Shown here one piece after another: positions 36,701 through 47,571 of a DNA stretch of 64,000 nucleotides. Location: assembly GCA_029891385.1 (NCBI GenBank), contig CM057234.1, positions 26,956,350 through 27,020,349 on the forward strand. The letters run 5' to 3'. Within the stretch, counting starts at the first letter, position 1, and every line of letters starts with the position of its first letter. The position numbers and the translations under genes were made by a program. The notes under the pieces were generated by a model. It had not been told where the DNA came from, ran no database searches, and saw only the letters and a program-made list of their open reading frames with translations. Source of the stretch: Erythroxylum novogranatense (lineage: Eukaryota; Streptophyta; Magnoliopsida; Malpighiales; Erythroxylaceae).

Positions 36701-39700
36701 TTGCGGTATGCTTCGATTTCGGTTTTGAAGCATATGCATTGTTGGATCTGGATCCACTCATTCTTTCATTACCTTGCATTTAGCATGTAGACTGCATGGG
36801 GATAGGCGAGGTTACTGAGATGGGTTAAAGGTGAGTACACCTCTAGGTAGTCTGTTGTATTGGGAGAGGTTTGTATGGGGTGTCAGGTTCAGATCGATCG
36901 AGCAGTTTTGAGTGCCGATCGATCGTTTAGCTCGAGGAGATTGATGTGATATTGGGGATGGACTGGTTGACTGCGCATAGGGCTATTATGGACTGTTATA
37001 CCAAGGAGGTCGTATTGGAGTCTCCTGGTCAGCCCAGAGCTATTTTTCGAGGAGTTAGTCAGGCAGTGCCAGCAAGGATGATATCCTTCTTGAGTGCCCT
37101 AAGATTGATGCAGGGAGGCTGTGAGGCCTATTTGGCTCACGTAGTGGATTCAGTCGGCGAGCGTAGATTGCGGGGATGTTCCGTAGTCGAGGATTTCCCA
37201 GATGTGTTTCCCGAGGAGTTACTGGGATTGTCGCCAGAGCGGAGACGAGTTTGAGATTGATCTCGTTCTAGTCTGCCCTATATCGATCCTTCAGATAGGA
37301 TGGCACGGTGGGCCGAGAGAGCTTAAGGCTCAATTGTAAGAGCTACTGGATAAGGGGTTTATTAGACCGAGTGTTTCGTCATGGGGAGCTATGGTACTGT
37401 TTGTGAAGAAGGACGGGACACTGAGACTGTGTATCGATTATAGGCAGTTGAATCGGGTGACAGTGAAGAATGAGTATCCACTGCCTAGGATTGACGATTT
37501 ATTTGATCAGCTGCAGGGAGCTCAGGTGTTCACTAAATTGGATTTGAGATCAGGTTATTACCAATTGAGGATTGCAGAGGCCGATGTGCCTAAGAGTGCT
37601 TTCAGGACCAGGTATGGGCATTTCGAGTTCCTAGTGATGCCGTTTGGGTTAACTAATGCTCCGGCAGCCTTCATGGCCTTGATGAATAGAGTATTTCAGC
37701 CCTACCTGGATCGGTTCGTGATAGTGTTTATTGATGATATACTGGTTTATTCGAGGAGTAGACAGGAGCACGCTGAGCACCTGAGGATTGTTCTTCAGGT
37801 CATGAGAGAGAGACAGTTATTCGCCAAATTCACTAAGTGTGAATTCTGGCTTGATGAGATTGTATTTCTAGGGCACGCGGTGTCTGGTGAGGGTATCTAG
37901 GTGGATCCTCAGAAGATAGAGACAGTTATGAGTTGGGAGATTCCGAGGAGTGTGCCCGAGTTGCGGAGTTTCCTAGGATTGGCCGGATATTACCGGAGGT
38001 TCGTCGAGGGGTTTTCGTTGATCTCCGCCCCTTTGACGAAGCTATTGAGGAAGAATGTGCCGTTCAAATGGTCTGAGGAGTGCCAGAAGAGCTTTGAGGA
38101 GCTGAAACATCGACTGACTACTGCATCGGTGTTAGGCATTCCTTCTGGTACTGGAGGCTTTGTGGTTTACAGTGATGCCTCGCATCAGGGATTGGGATGT
38201 GTATTGATGCAGCATGGGAGAGTTATAGCGTATGCCTCGAGACAGTTGAGGTCTCACGAGGTGAATTATCCATTGCATGACTTGGAGTTAGCAGCAGTAG
38301 TGTTTGCTCAAGATCCGGAGACATTATACGTATGGGGAGACGTTCCCATCTTCACCGATCATAAGAGTTTGAGGTATCTGTTGAGTCGAGAGAGCTCAAT
38401 CTGAGACAGAGGAGATGGATAGAGTTCTTGAAGGACTATGGACGCACGATTGAGTATCATCCAGGAAGGCCAATGTGGTGGCGATGCCTTGAGTAGGAGA
38501 TCGCATGGGAGTGCGGCTCGAGTTGAGTTTCGAGGCTACCGTGCGATTGATTGAGAGCTCTTGATGTACAGATGGATTTGGGTCAGGATGGAGCTCTGAT
38601 TGCTACTCTGAGGCTGAGGCCGATGTTACATGACAGGATCCGGAGAGCTCAGGATCAAGACCCAGTGTTAGTGAGGCTGATTGAGAGAGTCGGGCCAGAT
38701 GCTTGATTGAGTTTGAGTTGAGAAATGGGACTTTATGGATGGGACAGAGACTGTGTGTGCCTGATATAGATGATTTGAGGCGTGAGATTCTGGAGGAGGC
38801 ACATATAGCTGCCTATGCTATGCATCCTGGTACGACCAAGATGTATCGTACTTTGAGACAGCATTTCTGGTGGCCTGGTATGAAGAGGCAAGTGGCAGAG
38901 TACGTTTCTAGGTGTCTGATTTGTCAGCAGGTTAAGGCAGAGCATCAGGCTCCAGTGGAAAAGTTGCAATCGTTGCCCATCTCGGAGTGGAAATGGGAGC
39001 GAATTACCATGGATTTTGTGATGGGATTGCCTAGGACATCGAGGCAGCATGATGCTATTTGGGTCATAGTGGACCGATTGACCAAATCGGCTCACTTCTT
39101 GCCAGTGAGGGAGAGTAATACCCTCGATCAGTTGGCCGAGAAGTATGTGGCAGAGATTGTTCGATTGCATGGGGTTTCGTTGTCGATAGTCTCAGACCGA
39201 GATCCCAGATTTACTTTGAGGTTCTGGAAGAGCCTACAGACTGCTATGGGTTTGAGGTTGAACTTCAGTACTGCATTTCATCCTCAGACAGATGGACAGA
39301 GTGAGAGGACAATTAAGATTGTTGAGGACATGCTTCGAGCGTGTGCATTGGAGTTCAGAGGATCATGGGATCAGTATTTGGCACTGATCGAGTTTGCATA
39401 CAATAACCAGGATCAGAGTAGCATTGGGATGGCACCGTATGAGGCCTTGTATGGGAGGCCGTGTCGATTGCCACTGTATTGGGATGAAGAGGGTATGAGA
39501 TCGATAGAGGGTCCCGGTGATTCAGACACGATGGATAAGGTGCAGTTGATCCGAGTCGCATCAAGCGCGCTCGGATGCATGAAAAAGCTATGTGGATCAG
39601 CATCGGTGAGAGATGGAGTACAGTGTAGGTGATAGAGTGTTTCTCCGAGTGTCTCCTTGGAAAGGAGTACTGAGGTTTGGCCGTAAGGGCAAGTTGAGCC

Positions 39701-40095
39701 CTCGGTATATCGGTCCGTATGAGATCCTTGAGAGGATAGGACCGTTGGCTTACAGATTGGCATTACCGAGTGAGATGTCCCAGATGCATGACGTGTTTCA
39801 TGTCAGTATGCTCCGACGGTACCGTTCTGAACCGACGCATGTGATTCCGGCTCAGGAGATTGAGGTAGCAAGTGATCTGAGTTATGTTGAGGAGCCGGTA
39901 CAGATTATAGGATCACGGGTCAAGCAACTGAGGAACAGGGTGATTCCATTGGTGAAAGTCCTTTGGAAGAACCACTCTTCTGAGGAAGCTACATGGGAGA
40001 CTGAGGAGCATATGAGGAGTCAGTATCCTCATTTATTCGATCAGACAGGTATTAAATTTCGAAGACGAAATTCTATTAGGAGGGGTGAATTGTAA
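36701..40095 (+). pseudogene. Element II pol (protease, RT, RNase H, integrase, chromodomain)
   Basis: The protease near 36735 has one base missing inside the Asp-Ser-Gly active-site codons. Reverse transcriptase (37391-37900) is well kept, with [27 protein letters not shown] and [10 protein letters not shown]; it ends at a TAG (37898-37900) where element I has CAG. It continues at 37901-38404 into RNase H, which loses frame near 38395. Integrase (38703-39632) is open for 309 codons with the His-His-Cys-Cys zinc site (AMHPGTTKMY to CLICQQVK) and the D, D, E blocks ([26 protein letters not shown]). After one shift, 39613-40095 gives a chromodomain-like tail (WKNHSSEEATWETEE) that in plants and fungi guides integration to heterochromatin. 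The stop codon TAA lies inside the 3' LTR start. Confidence 0.9.
40077..40090 (+). other. Polypurine tract, element II
   Basis: Purine-rich TAGGAGGGGTGAAT directly before the 3' LTR, the usual primer for plus-strand DNA synthesis. It is also inside the last codons of the pol frame. Confidence 0.75.
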
Positions 40096-40588
40096 CATTC
40101 CGTTACTGTTAGCAAGGGTATTATGGTAATATTGGGTCAAACTGATAGGTTTCATTGCATTCACTAATTGAGCATGTTACTGGCCTCTAATTATAGAGGA
40201 ACAGGTTTATTGCATATGCATTTATTCATAGGTACATGCATTCATGATTTTCCGGCATTTTAATTGTGATTATGAATTGATTGGACTGTGAACTGGAAAC
40301 TGACTGAATCATGATCAATTGAAAAAATTGGAGTAACTGGACTCGAATGACTGATTTAGAATAGTCTAAGTGTGATTGACTATTGATAGTGGCTCATAAG
40401 AAATTTTTGAGAAATTCGCAAGAAAATGCCCGGACCGAAAATTTTGGAGTGACCGACTGATTGACTGTATAGTACTGAAAGAATTGTCCAATGGCAAAGG
40501 AAATATTAGAGTTATACTGTTAGGAAATAAAATGTCGAGCCATTGAAATTTAGAGACTGAAATTTGGACTGATTTGGAGACCTATGTC

Positions 40589-40596
40589 TATAAATA
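40589..40596 (+). promoter_or_regulatory. Putative TATA box, element II 3' LTR
   Basis: TATAAATA in the same context as at 33171 in the 5' LTR. In a 3' LTR it could drive transcription outward into the neighbouring LINE and CACTA sequence. Confidence 0.6.
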
Positions 40597-41000
40597 GCTT
40601 AGGTGAGAAATTTGGGGATTTTTCATCCTAAGGCAAAAAGCATTTCTTCTCTTCCTCCTCCACGGCGATTTTCGATTCCTCCCATCAGTGAGGATTCTTC
40701 GATCTTTCTCTATGGTTTTCTTCTCATTGTGTTAGGCTAACTTGTTATTGTGATTGATGAAGGTTGAGAAGGATTGAGAGTGGGTTATCGTTGATTTCGA
40801 AGGATTTTAGGGTTTACGGTGATTTTGAGAAATTTAGGGATTTATCTTCGATGGTAAGTTTTAATGGCTTTAATGTTGTTATTAATGGTTGTTTGAGTAT
40901 TTATGGCATTCATTATGGTTGAGTTGGGTAGTTGAGAGTGTTAATGGAGGTTTTAGAGAGAGAAATGGACGGAAATCGATCGGAGAAGACAGTGGGCGAC

Positions 41001-41190
41001 TCGCACGTCGCGACGTCTGGTGTGCCTCGCCGCGGCGAGAAAATATATAGTGCTCGCCGCGACGAGCGCAGCGGGACGCCGCGACGAGCGCCTGGAGGTA
41101 CGTCGCGACGAGCCTTCTGGCTTATGTCGCAACGAGCGTGAAAAGGCGCGACGCCAGCGCGGCGATCCTCTGTCAGACGTCATGACGAGG
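41001..41190 (+). repeat. CpG-rich short palindromic repeat block in element II 3' LTR
   Basis: Same motif as 33585-33806 (CGYCGCGRCGAGCG-like) but shorter and rearranged after about 41140, so the block differs more between the two LTRs than their other parts do. Confidence 0.85.
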
Positions 41191-42849
41191 GCCATGGAGT
41201 TCTTGCGAAGGGTTTCTCTGATTGGATTGATTTTAGTTTATTGGGTATAATTTATGGTATAGACCTCCGATTGAGGTGATTCTTAATTCATTACGAACTA
41301 GAGAAAGAGGTCTACAATTGAGGATAATTATGAGAGTTAGAATTTAATTTAAGTGGTATTGATTCATCGAGATTAAGGTCAATTATGGTTCATAGTGTGA
41401 CCTAAATATTGAATTGAGACAATTGGAGATTTAATTGGGATTTTCAATAAAGGTTTTGACCCAATGGATAGGGAATTGCTATAGGAAGTATAAATTGAGA
41501 AAATTGCACTGAATTATATGATTGGATCAATTATTATCGATTAATTGAGCGAAGAGTTAGAATGGGACATAAGAGTTCAAAATTTGGGTTTAGCGCCGGG
41601 GAAATCGTGAACATGCATTGTACATAATTCCACTGAGACATATGCATTACTGAATCGTTTTATTGAGCATCTAGTAATAGGACTGTATTTTACTGTTATA
41701 GAGGCGTCGTTGGATCGTCATTCCACGACATTCTTTGGAACTTTCGAGCGATGAGTTCGGAAGTTACAGGTGAGTAACCTAGTTGGTTTCTCAAATTCCT
41801 GATTGTCTAAAATGCTCAATGTGAATTACTTGCCAATGTGAAATTGTATGATTACTGAAATGTACATGATCGGATGACATGTTTCTACTGTATTGGATTG
41901 GACTACTGTATGATACTGAGAAATGCGATACTGGGCTATTATAGCCATACACTGAATTACTGAACTCTACATTGCATGCATAAATGCATGATCAGATAAT
42001 GGATATGTGACCCAAGTGCTATTATCACTGAAAAGAGCCTCGAGCTCGAACCTTTGTCTTGATCGACCGGACCTCGAGCCCGAGGAGAAAATCACACGCG
42101 TCCCCATCAATCTTGACCGAGCACTTGGGCACGACATCAATAAGCGGAATAGAGTCTCATATGCATTGTATACATGGTGATTGAATTGTAAACTTCTTGA
42201 ATTGTGTGATGACATTAGAGGCGCAAATTGTTACGTCTCGTAAACTTTTGCATATCTTGTGAAGTGTGATATGATCTGTAAATGGTTATATGTTATTGTA
42301 AATTGTTATTTGATCTGCAGATCGTTATAGACTCATCGTAAATTGTTATGTATCTTGTTAATTAAATATTCTTGCATCTTAGTCTTTATGTGTCTGCGTA
42401 ATGCATGATTTGAGTGAACCATCGATGATGGTTTCTCACCGAAGTTCGCAAACTCACCCAAAATTGCAACCTATTTTTCAGATGATAGAGTAGACTCTAG
42501 CTCAGGAGATAGCCTTTTCTGCCGTGCGGCGTGTGGGCAAGAGAAGTGATGGCACAATGTGTCGGTCAATGGGTTGGACTTTGAGGATGACTTAGGATAG
42601 ATGTTTGTATCGGTTTCCTTTTGGTTTTGTTTAGGGGTGATAGACTTGTCTATTTTGATCTTTGGATGATGTATTAAGATTCTTTTGGATTTTAAAAGTT
42701 CTTGATTTACGATATATTATGATTTTAATTATTGCGATTCCATGTGGATTATTAGTGGAATGTTACGGTGGTGCACCTTTATCGTGGGATACGTGTCGGA
42801 GCGACCTTCGGGCGTCTCGATGTGTACCCTACGGTGAGGGTGCGCTACA

Positions 42850-43520
42850 GATTGTAAATAAGGAATCATAATAAGTCAAATGGTTTCGTGGTCATTATTT
42901 AGATGGAGAAAATTTCTCAAAAGTTAGAGCTAAAAATGACTACTTTTAGAAAATAGTTTAAATTTTAAGGATGAGGGAGTCATTACATATGGACTTCAAG
43001 TATAAAATAGGAAATAAGGAAAAATTTTGTTTATGGTTTACTAACTAGTGTGATCTTAGATCATTACATTTGATTCCCAAGTTGTAAACCTGTGACATAT
43101 GTTTTTAGTGATTATAAGGGTTAAGGAGATAAATTAGGCTACTGAGTGGCATTACAATTCCAGGGATTTGCACCTACCATAAGAGAGGTTTCCTCTTATC
43201 TCCCTAGTTTAGTCCTAACTGATTAAGTAACTTAAAAGAGGCACTCATTAAGAATGTTCACCAGTAGAACTTATAATGAAAATTTTAAAACTCAAACTTC
43301 TAATGTCACCTAGTTTAGGCTAGTTTAGTTCAAACAAAACTCCCTAAAGGTTTCTTGCTAACTATTGATTGCAATAAGGAATGGACTTAGTACATTGGAT
43401 AGGATTAAGGGAAAAAGCCTTAACCTTATGTGCAAACTCTACAACTTGGAAGCCTAAAACAATTAATCACTTATTAGTCAAATGCAAATATCCAACATCC
43501 CTCTGGTTAAGCACTTAATA
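42850..43520 (+). pseudogene. L1-type LINE remnant, 3' part
   Basis: Continuation of the LINE split by element II. The frame resumes with KWFRGHYL-type residues and ends in a decayed zf-RVT region near 43385-43500: LSTLDRIKGKSLNLMCKL followed by an INHLLVKCKYP-like stretch that keeps the His/Cys pattern of that domain in shifted frames. The GATTG at its start is the right-hand duplication. The 3' end and any poly-A tail cannot be placed. Confidence 0.7.
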
Positions 43521-43688
43521 GATTTACAACCATCATTTTTAGGAGATGTGGTAGGAGAACATAATTTAGTAAGTAATGCACCCATACCATATGTCTAAAG
43601 CAGACTATATCCTTTTTAAATTGCATTTAAGTGTATTCTGCCTATAACTAAGAGCTAAGTTATTCTTTTAAACATCCTCTATTATTTC

Positions 43689-44400
43689 TCACCCCTATAT
43701 AACTAATAATTTTATCCCATATAATATGCAAATTTTATTAAACATTTGAATAAGAATACACTCAACTCTTAAGATGATGCAACTAATATATGAGACTAGG
43801 GCAACTGATCCTTTAAAATAAGCTAAATATCAATTAAAAGAGTGAAGTAAGCTACTTGAAATATATAAGCATAGACACGACTTATTCAAGAAATTCTCCT
43901 AACATACAAGGGCCAACTAATTGTTCTTGACCTTTTTTAACACTTCTCACCCTATATGTAATTCATATTTTTCCCACATAATAGGCAAATTGCACTAAAC
44001 ACTTAATAAAGACACACAATTAACTCTCAAAGTGACACAACTACTCCAATTGAGTGAGTCAACTTACTTGAAAGGTAAAATCATAATTATAACTTGTTCC
44101 AAAATTTCTCACCAGTTATATGATCCAATTAAGTTTAATAGGCCTCTTACAACACTTCAAAACCCATATGTAGTTAACAAATTCTTTTTTCATATAATGG
44201 ATAAATTCTACTAAGAACTTGGTAAAGGATACGTATTCATCTCTTAAGGTGATGGAACTAACATAAAGGAATTAGGCAACTTAGCTATTTATTTATAGTA
44301 ATTGGTCTAAATGAGTGTGACAACTTACGTATACCTTAATTTAAAATTTCCTTCCACACACAAAATATTCAAGTAATTTTTTAGACCTTTCTAAATTCTT
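43689..44400. repeat. Degenerate tandem repeat, period about 210-260 bp, three copies
   Basis: Blocks with CACTTCTCACCCTATATG, then TTCCCACATAATAGGCAAAT, then ACTAAACACTTAATAAAGA and CTCAAAGTGACACAACTA recur in the same order beginning near 43689, 43941 and 44153. The copies are strongly diverged. Non-coding; its origin is unknown (LINE 3' sequence or CACTA interior). Confidence 0.7.
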
Positions 44401-45659
44401 CTTTTCCCACATATTAACCATATAAAATTCATCATCCTAAAATTAAAGGAACTTAACTTCTTAAGAACATTTGCTTTTTATTTTGTTAATCAAACTTAAT
44501 TTACTTTTAACATCTTAGACCTCTTTAATTTATCATTTTATTTGAAATAAAGGCTTTTAGATTTTTAATTTTACATTTTCATGACTAGGATTAAGTTTAA
44601 TTTTAAGATTTTTTAATTATGGTTTCTTATATTTTATATGTAGTTTTGACCCTAATCCTCTTTCCCATTATAAGAGACTACGCTATAAGTTGAGAACCTA
44701 TAAAAGAAATAAAATGAGAGAAAGTTAAAATTGAAGAAAATGAGAAATTTTATATAATCATTTAAAAATTATAAAAGTGATTTTGACATATATTAAATGG
44801 TCTAGAATCCCTTTTACAGTTAATATAAGAGTTTAGAGATCTAATTTTAATTATCCCTAAATTAAATATGTCATATGCATTGACACATTATTATGAATCA
44901 TCAACTTTATCTTTGGTAAAATGATTGATTTTATAAGAGGCATTTTAGAGTAGTTTTCCTTTATCTATTTTATCTTTATTTAATTTTAAGTGTACTTATG
45001 TTTTAAAAGATATATAATTCAAATTTAATAAAATATCTTCCCATCTTCTCTTTTGGAGGAAGCTTTCTATAGATATAATTATTCAAATATACCATTTGTT
45101 AAATTTATTCCAATAAATAAGTTTTAATAGATCTTAATTAATAGAAATGATTAATAATTCATCATTTAGTTTGAATTAAATCATCATACTCAAAATTTGA
45201 AACAGTTAAGGTTTGTTTTAGGAGTTATCAAAATTCATGAATATGTAAGACTTGAATTTATACAAAAACAACTACATTGGGCCTCATTTAACCCTTCATC
45301 CTAGCCAAAACCTTCTAAATATATAGTGTGCGTGTATATGGTTTCCATAAAATTATCAATGGATATTATTGAAACAAAATGTTTAGTCATTTCATATTGT
45401 GTTTTAACCAAGTAATTAAAGTGAGATAATAGGAAATTAACTATAAAAATATTAAGGAATCTAATCACTAGACCACATGAATAATCCATGGAAGTCGATA
45501 TATATATGTCTTTCCATAACTTGCATAATCACGATATTAAATCTTAAATATATGGATTATGTGTTTTTGATAATTAAAGCTCACTAATTTGTTAGTAACT
45601 TGGACAAAAGCTCACTAATTTGTTAATAACAGTATTAATTTAGGTTTACATATAAAAAC
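44401..45659. other. Unassigned AT-rich CACTA interior
   Basis: No coding sequence recognised. A 22-bp direct repeat around AAAGCTCACTAATTTGTTA occurs at about 45567 and 45608. Otherwise simple AT-rich sequence between the tandem repeat and the CACTA 5' end. Confidence 0.4.
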
Positions 45660-46126
45660 TCAAAAACCTTTAGGATATTCACATGCATATATCGGAGAAA
45701 GAGGGGAGGGAGGAGAAGTTACTAACCTGTCGGAGACGACGAGGAGGAGCGACGGCAGCGACCGGCGACCGGTGGCGTCCTTGGAGGAAGATGAAGGAGG
45801 AAGAAAGCAGTAGGAGGAAGAGAAAGGAGAGTAGGGTCTGCATGAGGAGAAGGAGGAAGGAGCAGAGGAGCATAAATTAAAACCAAAACGACATCGTTTA
45901 CATTTAGTGAAGGGCGCGTATCCGACATGTTCACCTACGCCTTTACCGACCAAAATGGGTGCCGATACATATATTTTATGAAATTCAGCGACCGAATAGT
46001 TTTTGGTCACAACAACTTTAACGCACAACCAATTTCAGCGACGGTAACACTTTTTCGGTCGGTATTTTCAACGATTTTAAGTCCGTCGGTATTTTTCTGT
46101 CGCTAATTAACATTTTCCTTGTAGTG
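45660..46126 (-). repeat. CACTA 5' terminal region (TIR, subterminal repeats, CT-rich leader)
   Basis: The outer part (45885-46126) holds several ACCGAC / CCGTCGGTA motifs (near 45938, 45989, 46037, 46057 and 46081) and ends in CCTTGTAGTG, the inverted CACTACAAGG. The inner part (45690-45880) is GA-rich on the plus strand and so CT-rich in the sense of the element, as in a plant 5' leader. A 122-codon minus-strand open frame (45660-46028) crosses it but looks like composition bias rather than a gene. Confidence 0.72.
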
Positions 46127-46441
46127 ATTAGCAATAACTTTAGTATGTTATAGTTGCAATCTTAGTTACATCGGTTACAATTGCTATTATAATCTTTAGC
46201 GCAATTTCATTTGCAGACTGTTACGTAATTGTACACACATTTGGATAATGAATTTGTACACACATTTGAATAATGAATTTCTTGGCTTTAGTGACATCTG
46301 AAAGATTTCGTATTGTTTTCCATTTTATACGTCTTTTGAGAAATATGGAATCAAAGGGCTTGTTTTGATTATTTCTCTTGTCATTATTGCAGCCACAGCT
46401 CTTCTATATCCTTCTTGGCCAAAGGGTTTCGACTCCATGGT
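46127..46441. other. Flank between CACTA and copia elements
   Basis: Begins with ATT, the right CACTA duplication. Contains a 25-bp direct repeat around TACACACATTTG.ATAATGA (46230-46280). Plus-strand codons at about 46330-46450 read a hydrophobic stretch (GLVLIISLVIIAATALLYP) followed by SWPKGFDSMVVG, which looks protein-like but matches nothing I know; it could be a host exon fragment. Confidence 0.35.
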
Positions 46442-47165
46442 TGTTGGGATATTGTTGCTTAAGTGCTATTCTTTTAAATATAAGAACTTGATAAAGAGTT
46501 TTGTTAATCTTCCAAAAATGTAAATACTGAAAAGTAAATGGGACCAAATTTTACTTGGTTCGATAGTATAAAACTATCTACATTCAAGGTTCTTATTTTC
46601 AGTGGTGATTTTTCACTAATATGAAGAAGAAGAAGAAGAAGAAGAAGAAGAAGAAGAGAAAAGATACAGAGATTGAGTGTATCTTCTACACTTGCAAAGA
46701 GCCCTTCCAAACTCTCCTAGTACCCACAGGTGTGTACTCTAGCACTCTTTGAATTTTTCTCACTCTATTTTGCACTCTCGAAGACTAAATACAATCAAAT
46801 GAAAATTGAAGTTTTTGTAAAAATGTGTTGTTTATGTCAGATGTTTTTGCTTCTTTTTATAGTTAAGGAAGATGAAGACTTTTGGATGTAGCTTACTTGT
46901 ATTAGCTCTCCTCCATGTGTCTTCCACATGAGTCATTTATTCCCCTCTGATATGTCTGCGTTTTATATTGGTAAAGCTACGTTTAGAATGCATTGTCTGC
47001 ATTTTAAGTATTAGCTTCTATAGTATATAAACGACCGTGTATTGAGAGAATTCTAACTTATATTAAACGACTGAGCTTTGAGTTTATTGGCTTCATACAT
47101 GCGTTTTGTCTTTTATCCCCAAGTGTTAATGACTTAGGTTTTAGTCTTCAGCTGATAGATCATTT
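46442..47165 (-). repeat. Candidate copia 3' LTR
   Basis: On the plus strand it would start TGTTGGGATATTG and end near GATAGATCA; on the minus strand a purine-rich run (GAGAGAAGAGGGAAAAACA) lies just upstream of it as a possible polypurine tract. The region contains the TACTTGGTTCGAT-type block common in copia LTRs and a GAA microsatellite. The second LTR is outside the window, so the borders are guesses. Confidence 0.4.
46623..46658. repeat. (GAA)n microsatellite
   Basis: About twelve GAA repeats in the candidate copia LTR. Confidence 0.95.
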
Positions 47166-47571
47166 GAGAATGTTTTTCCCTCTTCTCTCTTCGAAACACT
47201 TCAGACACCATCATGCATATCCACTTTTGTCTTCGATTTTTTCTTCTTTTTTGTTGAATCTGAGTGAAGTTTGCTGGAGCATTAGTGATTTCCCTCACAT
47301 TTTTCCTCCTACTCCATCAATCTTTGCTCAGATGAAATACCCTATAGTGATTTTGAAAAATCCGAAACACTAATCTTCACAACTTCATTGATATCTTATG
47401 GATCTGCCTTCGGAATCAAAGGTCTTCCATAATCCGTAAGTAGTCCCTGCAAAAATTAAATTTCTTTTGTGTTAGTATTTTAGTTCCAAAATTAGAAGGG
47501 TTTTTCTCACCTTTATTTTCTCTAGATTGAAGATTCCCTTGGCAATTTGGTCTCTGACAAAATGCAATCAC
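47166..47571 (-). pseudogene. Copia pol C-terminus, downstream piece
   Basis: Minus strand from 47571 reads LHFVRDQIAKGIFNLEKIKV, the C-terminal tail of copia RNase H, which is continuous with HEQSKQIDV at about 59400 once element III is removed. It runs into GTGAGAAAAA at about 47508 and reopens after TTTTTGCAG near 47443, so it resembles an intron, but the residues after it (to about 47166) do not match a copia C-terminus I know. The duplication ATCAC is at 47567-47571. Confidence 0.7.

Larger units (their letters stand above)
32662..42849 (+). mobile_element. Element II: full-length Ty3/gypsy retrotransposon (Tekay-like) with target duplication
   Basis: 10,188 bp with two LTRs (32662-35448 and 40091-42849), a tRNA-Met primer-binding site, gag, pol with a C-terminal chromodomain-like region, and a purine tract. 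The 5-bp duplication GATTG is perfect (32657-32661, 42850-42854). Termini are TGTAACAT...GCGCTACA. It is inserted in a LINE whose reading frame resumes on the other side. The LTRs are clearly alike over their whole length but differ by small indels and clustered changes, so it is young relative to its host elements but not brand new. Gag and pol carry frameshifts and at least one stop; integrase is largely open. Confidence 0.96.
40091..42849 (+). repeat. Element II 3' LTR
   Basis: 2,759 bp, TGTAACATTCCG...GTGCGCTACA. Aligns along its length with the 5' LTR, with small indels and a different CpG-rich block (41001-41190). Landmarks: TATA at 40589, G|GTGAGT at 41770, hairpin at 42417-42433, TTTTCAG at 42475-42481. 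Followed by the right target duplication GATTG. Confidence 0.96.
17347..46126 (-). mobile_element. CACTA (En/Spm) DNA transposon, about 28.8 kb with nested insertions
   Basis: The left end reads CACTAAAAGAAATT at 17347. The right end reads CCTTGTAGTG up to 46126, the inverted CACTACAAGG. Both are flanked by ATT (17344-17346, 46127-46129), and 3-bp duplications are the rule for this superfamily. Both ends carry clusters of CCGTCGGTA/ACCGACGG-type motifs in inverted orientation. Reading on the minus strand, the element has its 5' end at 46126, then tnp2, then a Transposase_24-type gene, then the 3' end at 17347. Subtracting solo LTR S2 (4.1 kb), gypsy element II (10.2 kb) and the LINE (about 2.5 kb) leaves about 12 kb, a normal size for an autonomous CACTA. 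Both genes are broken, so it is not autonomous now. That the two ends belong to one element is inferred, though well supported. Confidence 0.75.

Noticed and set aside
45660..46028. 122-codon minus-strand open frame with Ser/Pro-rich sequence
   Set aside because: Crosses CACTA subterminal repeats and a CT-rich leader; composition explains it and no domain is visible.
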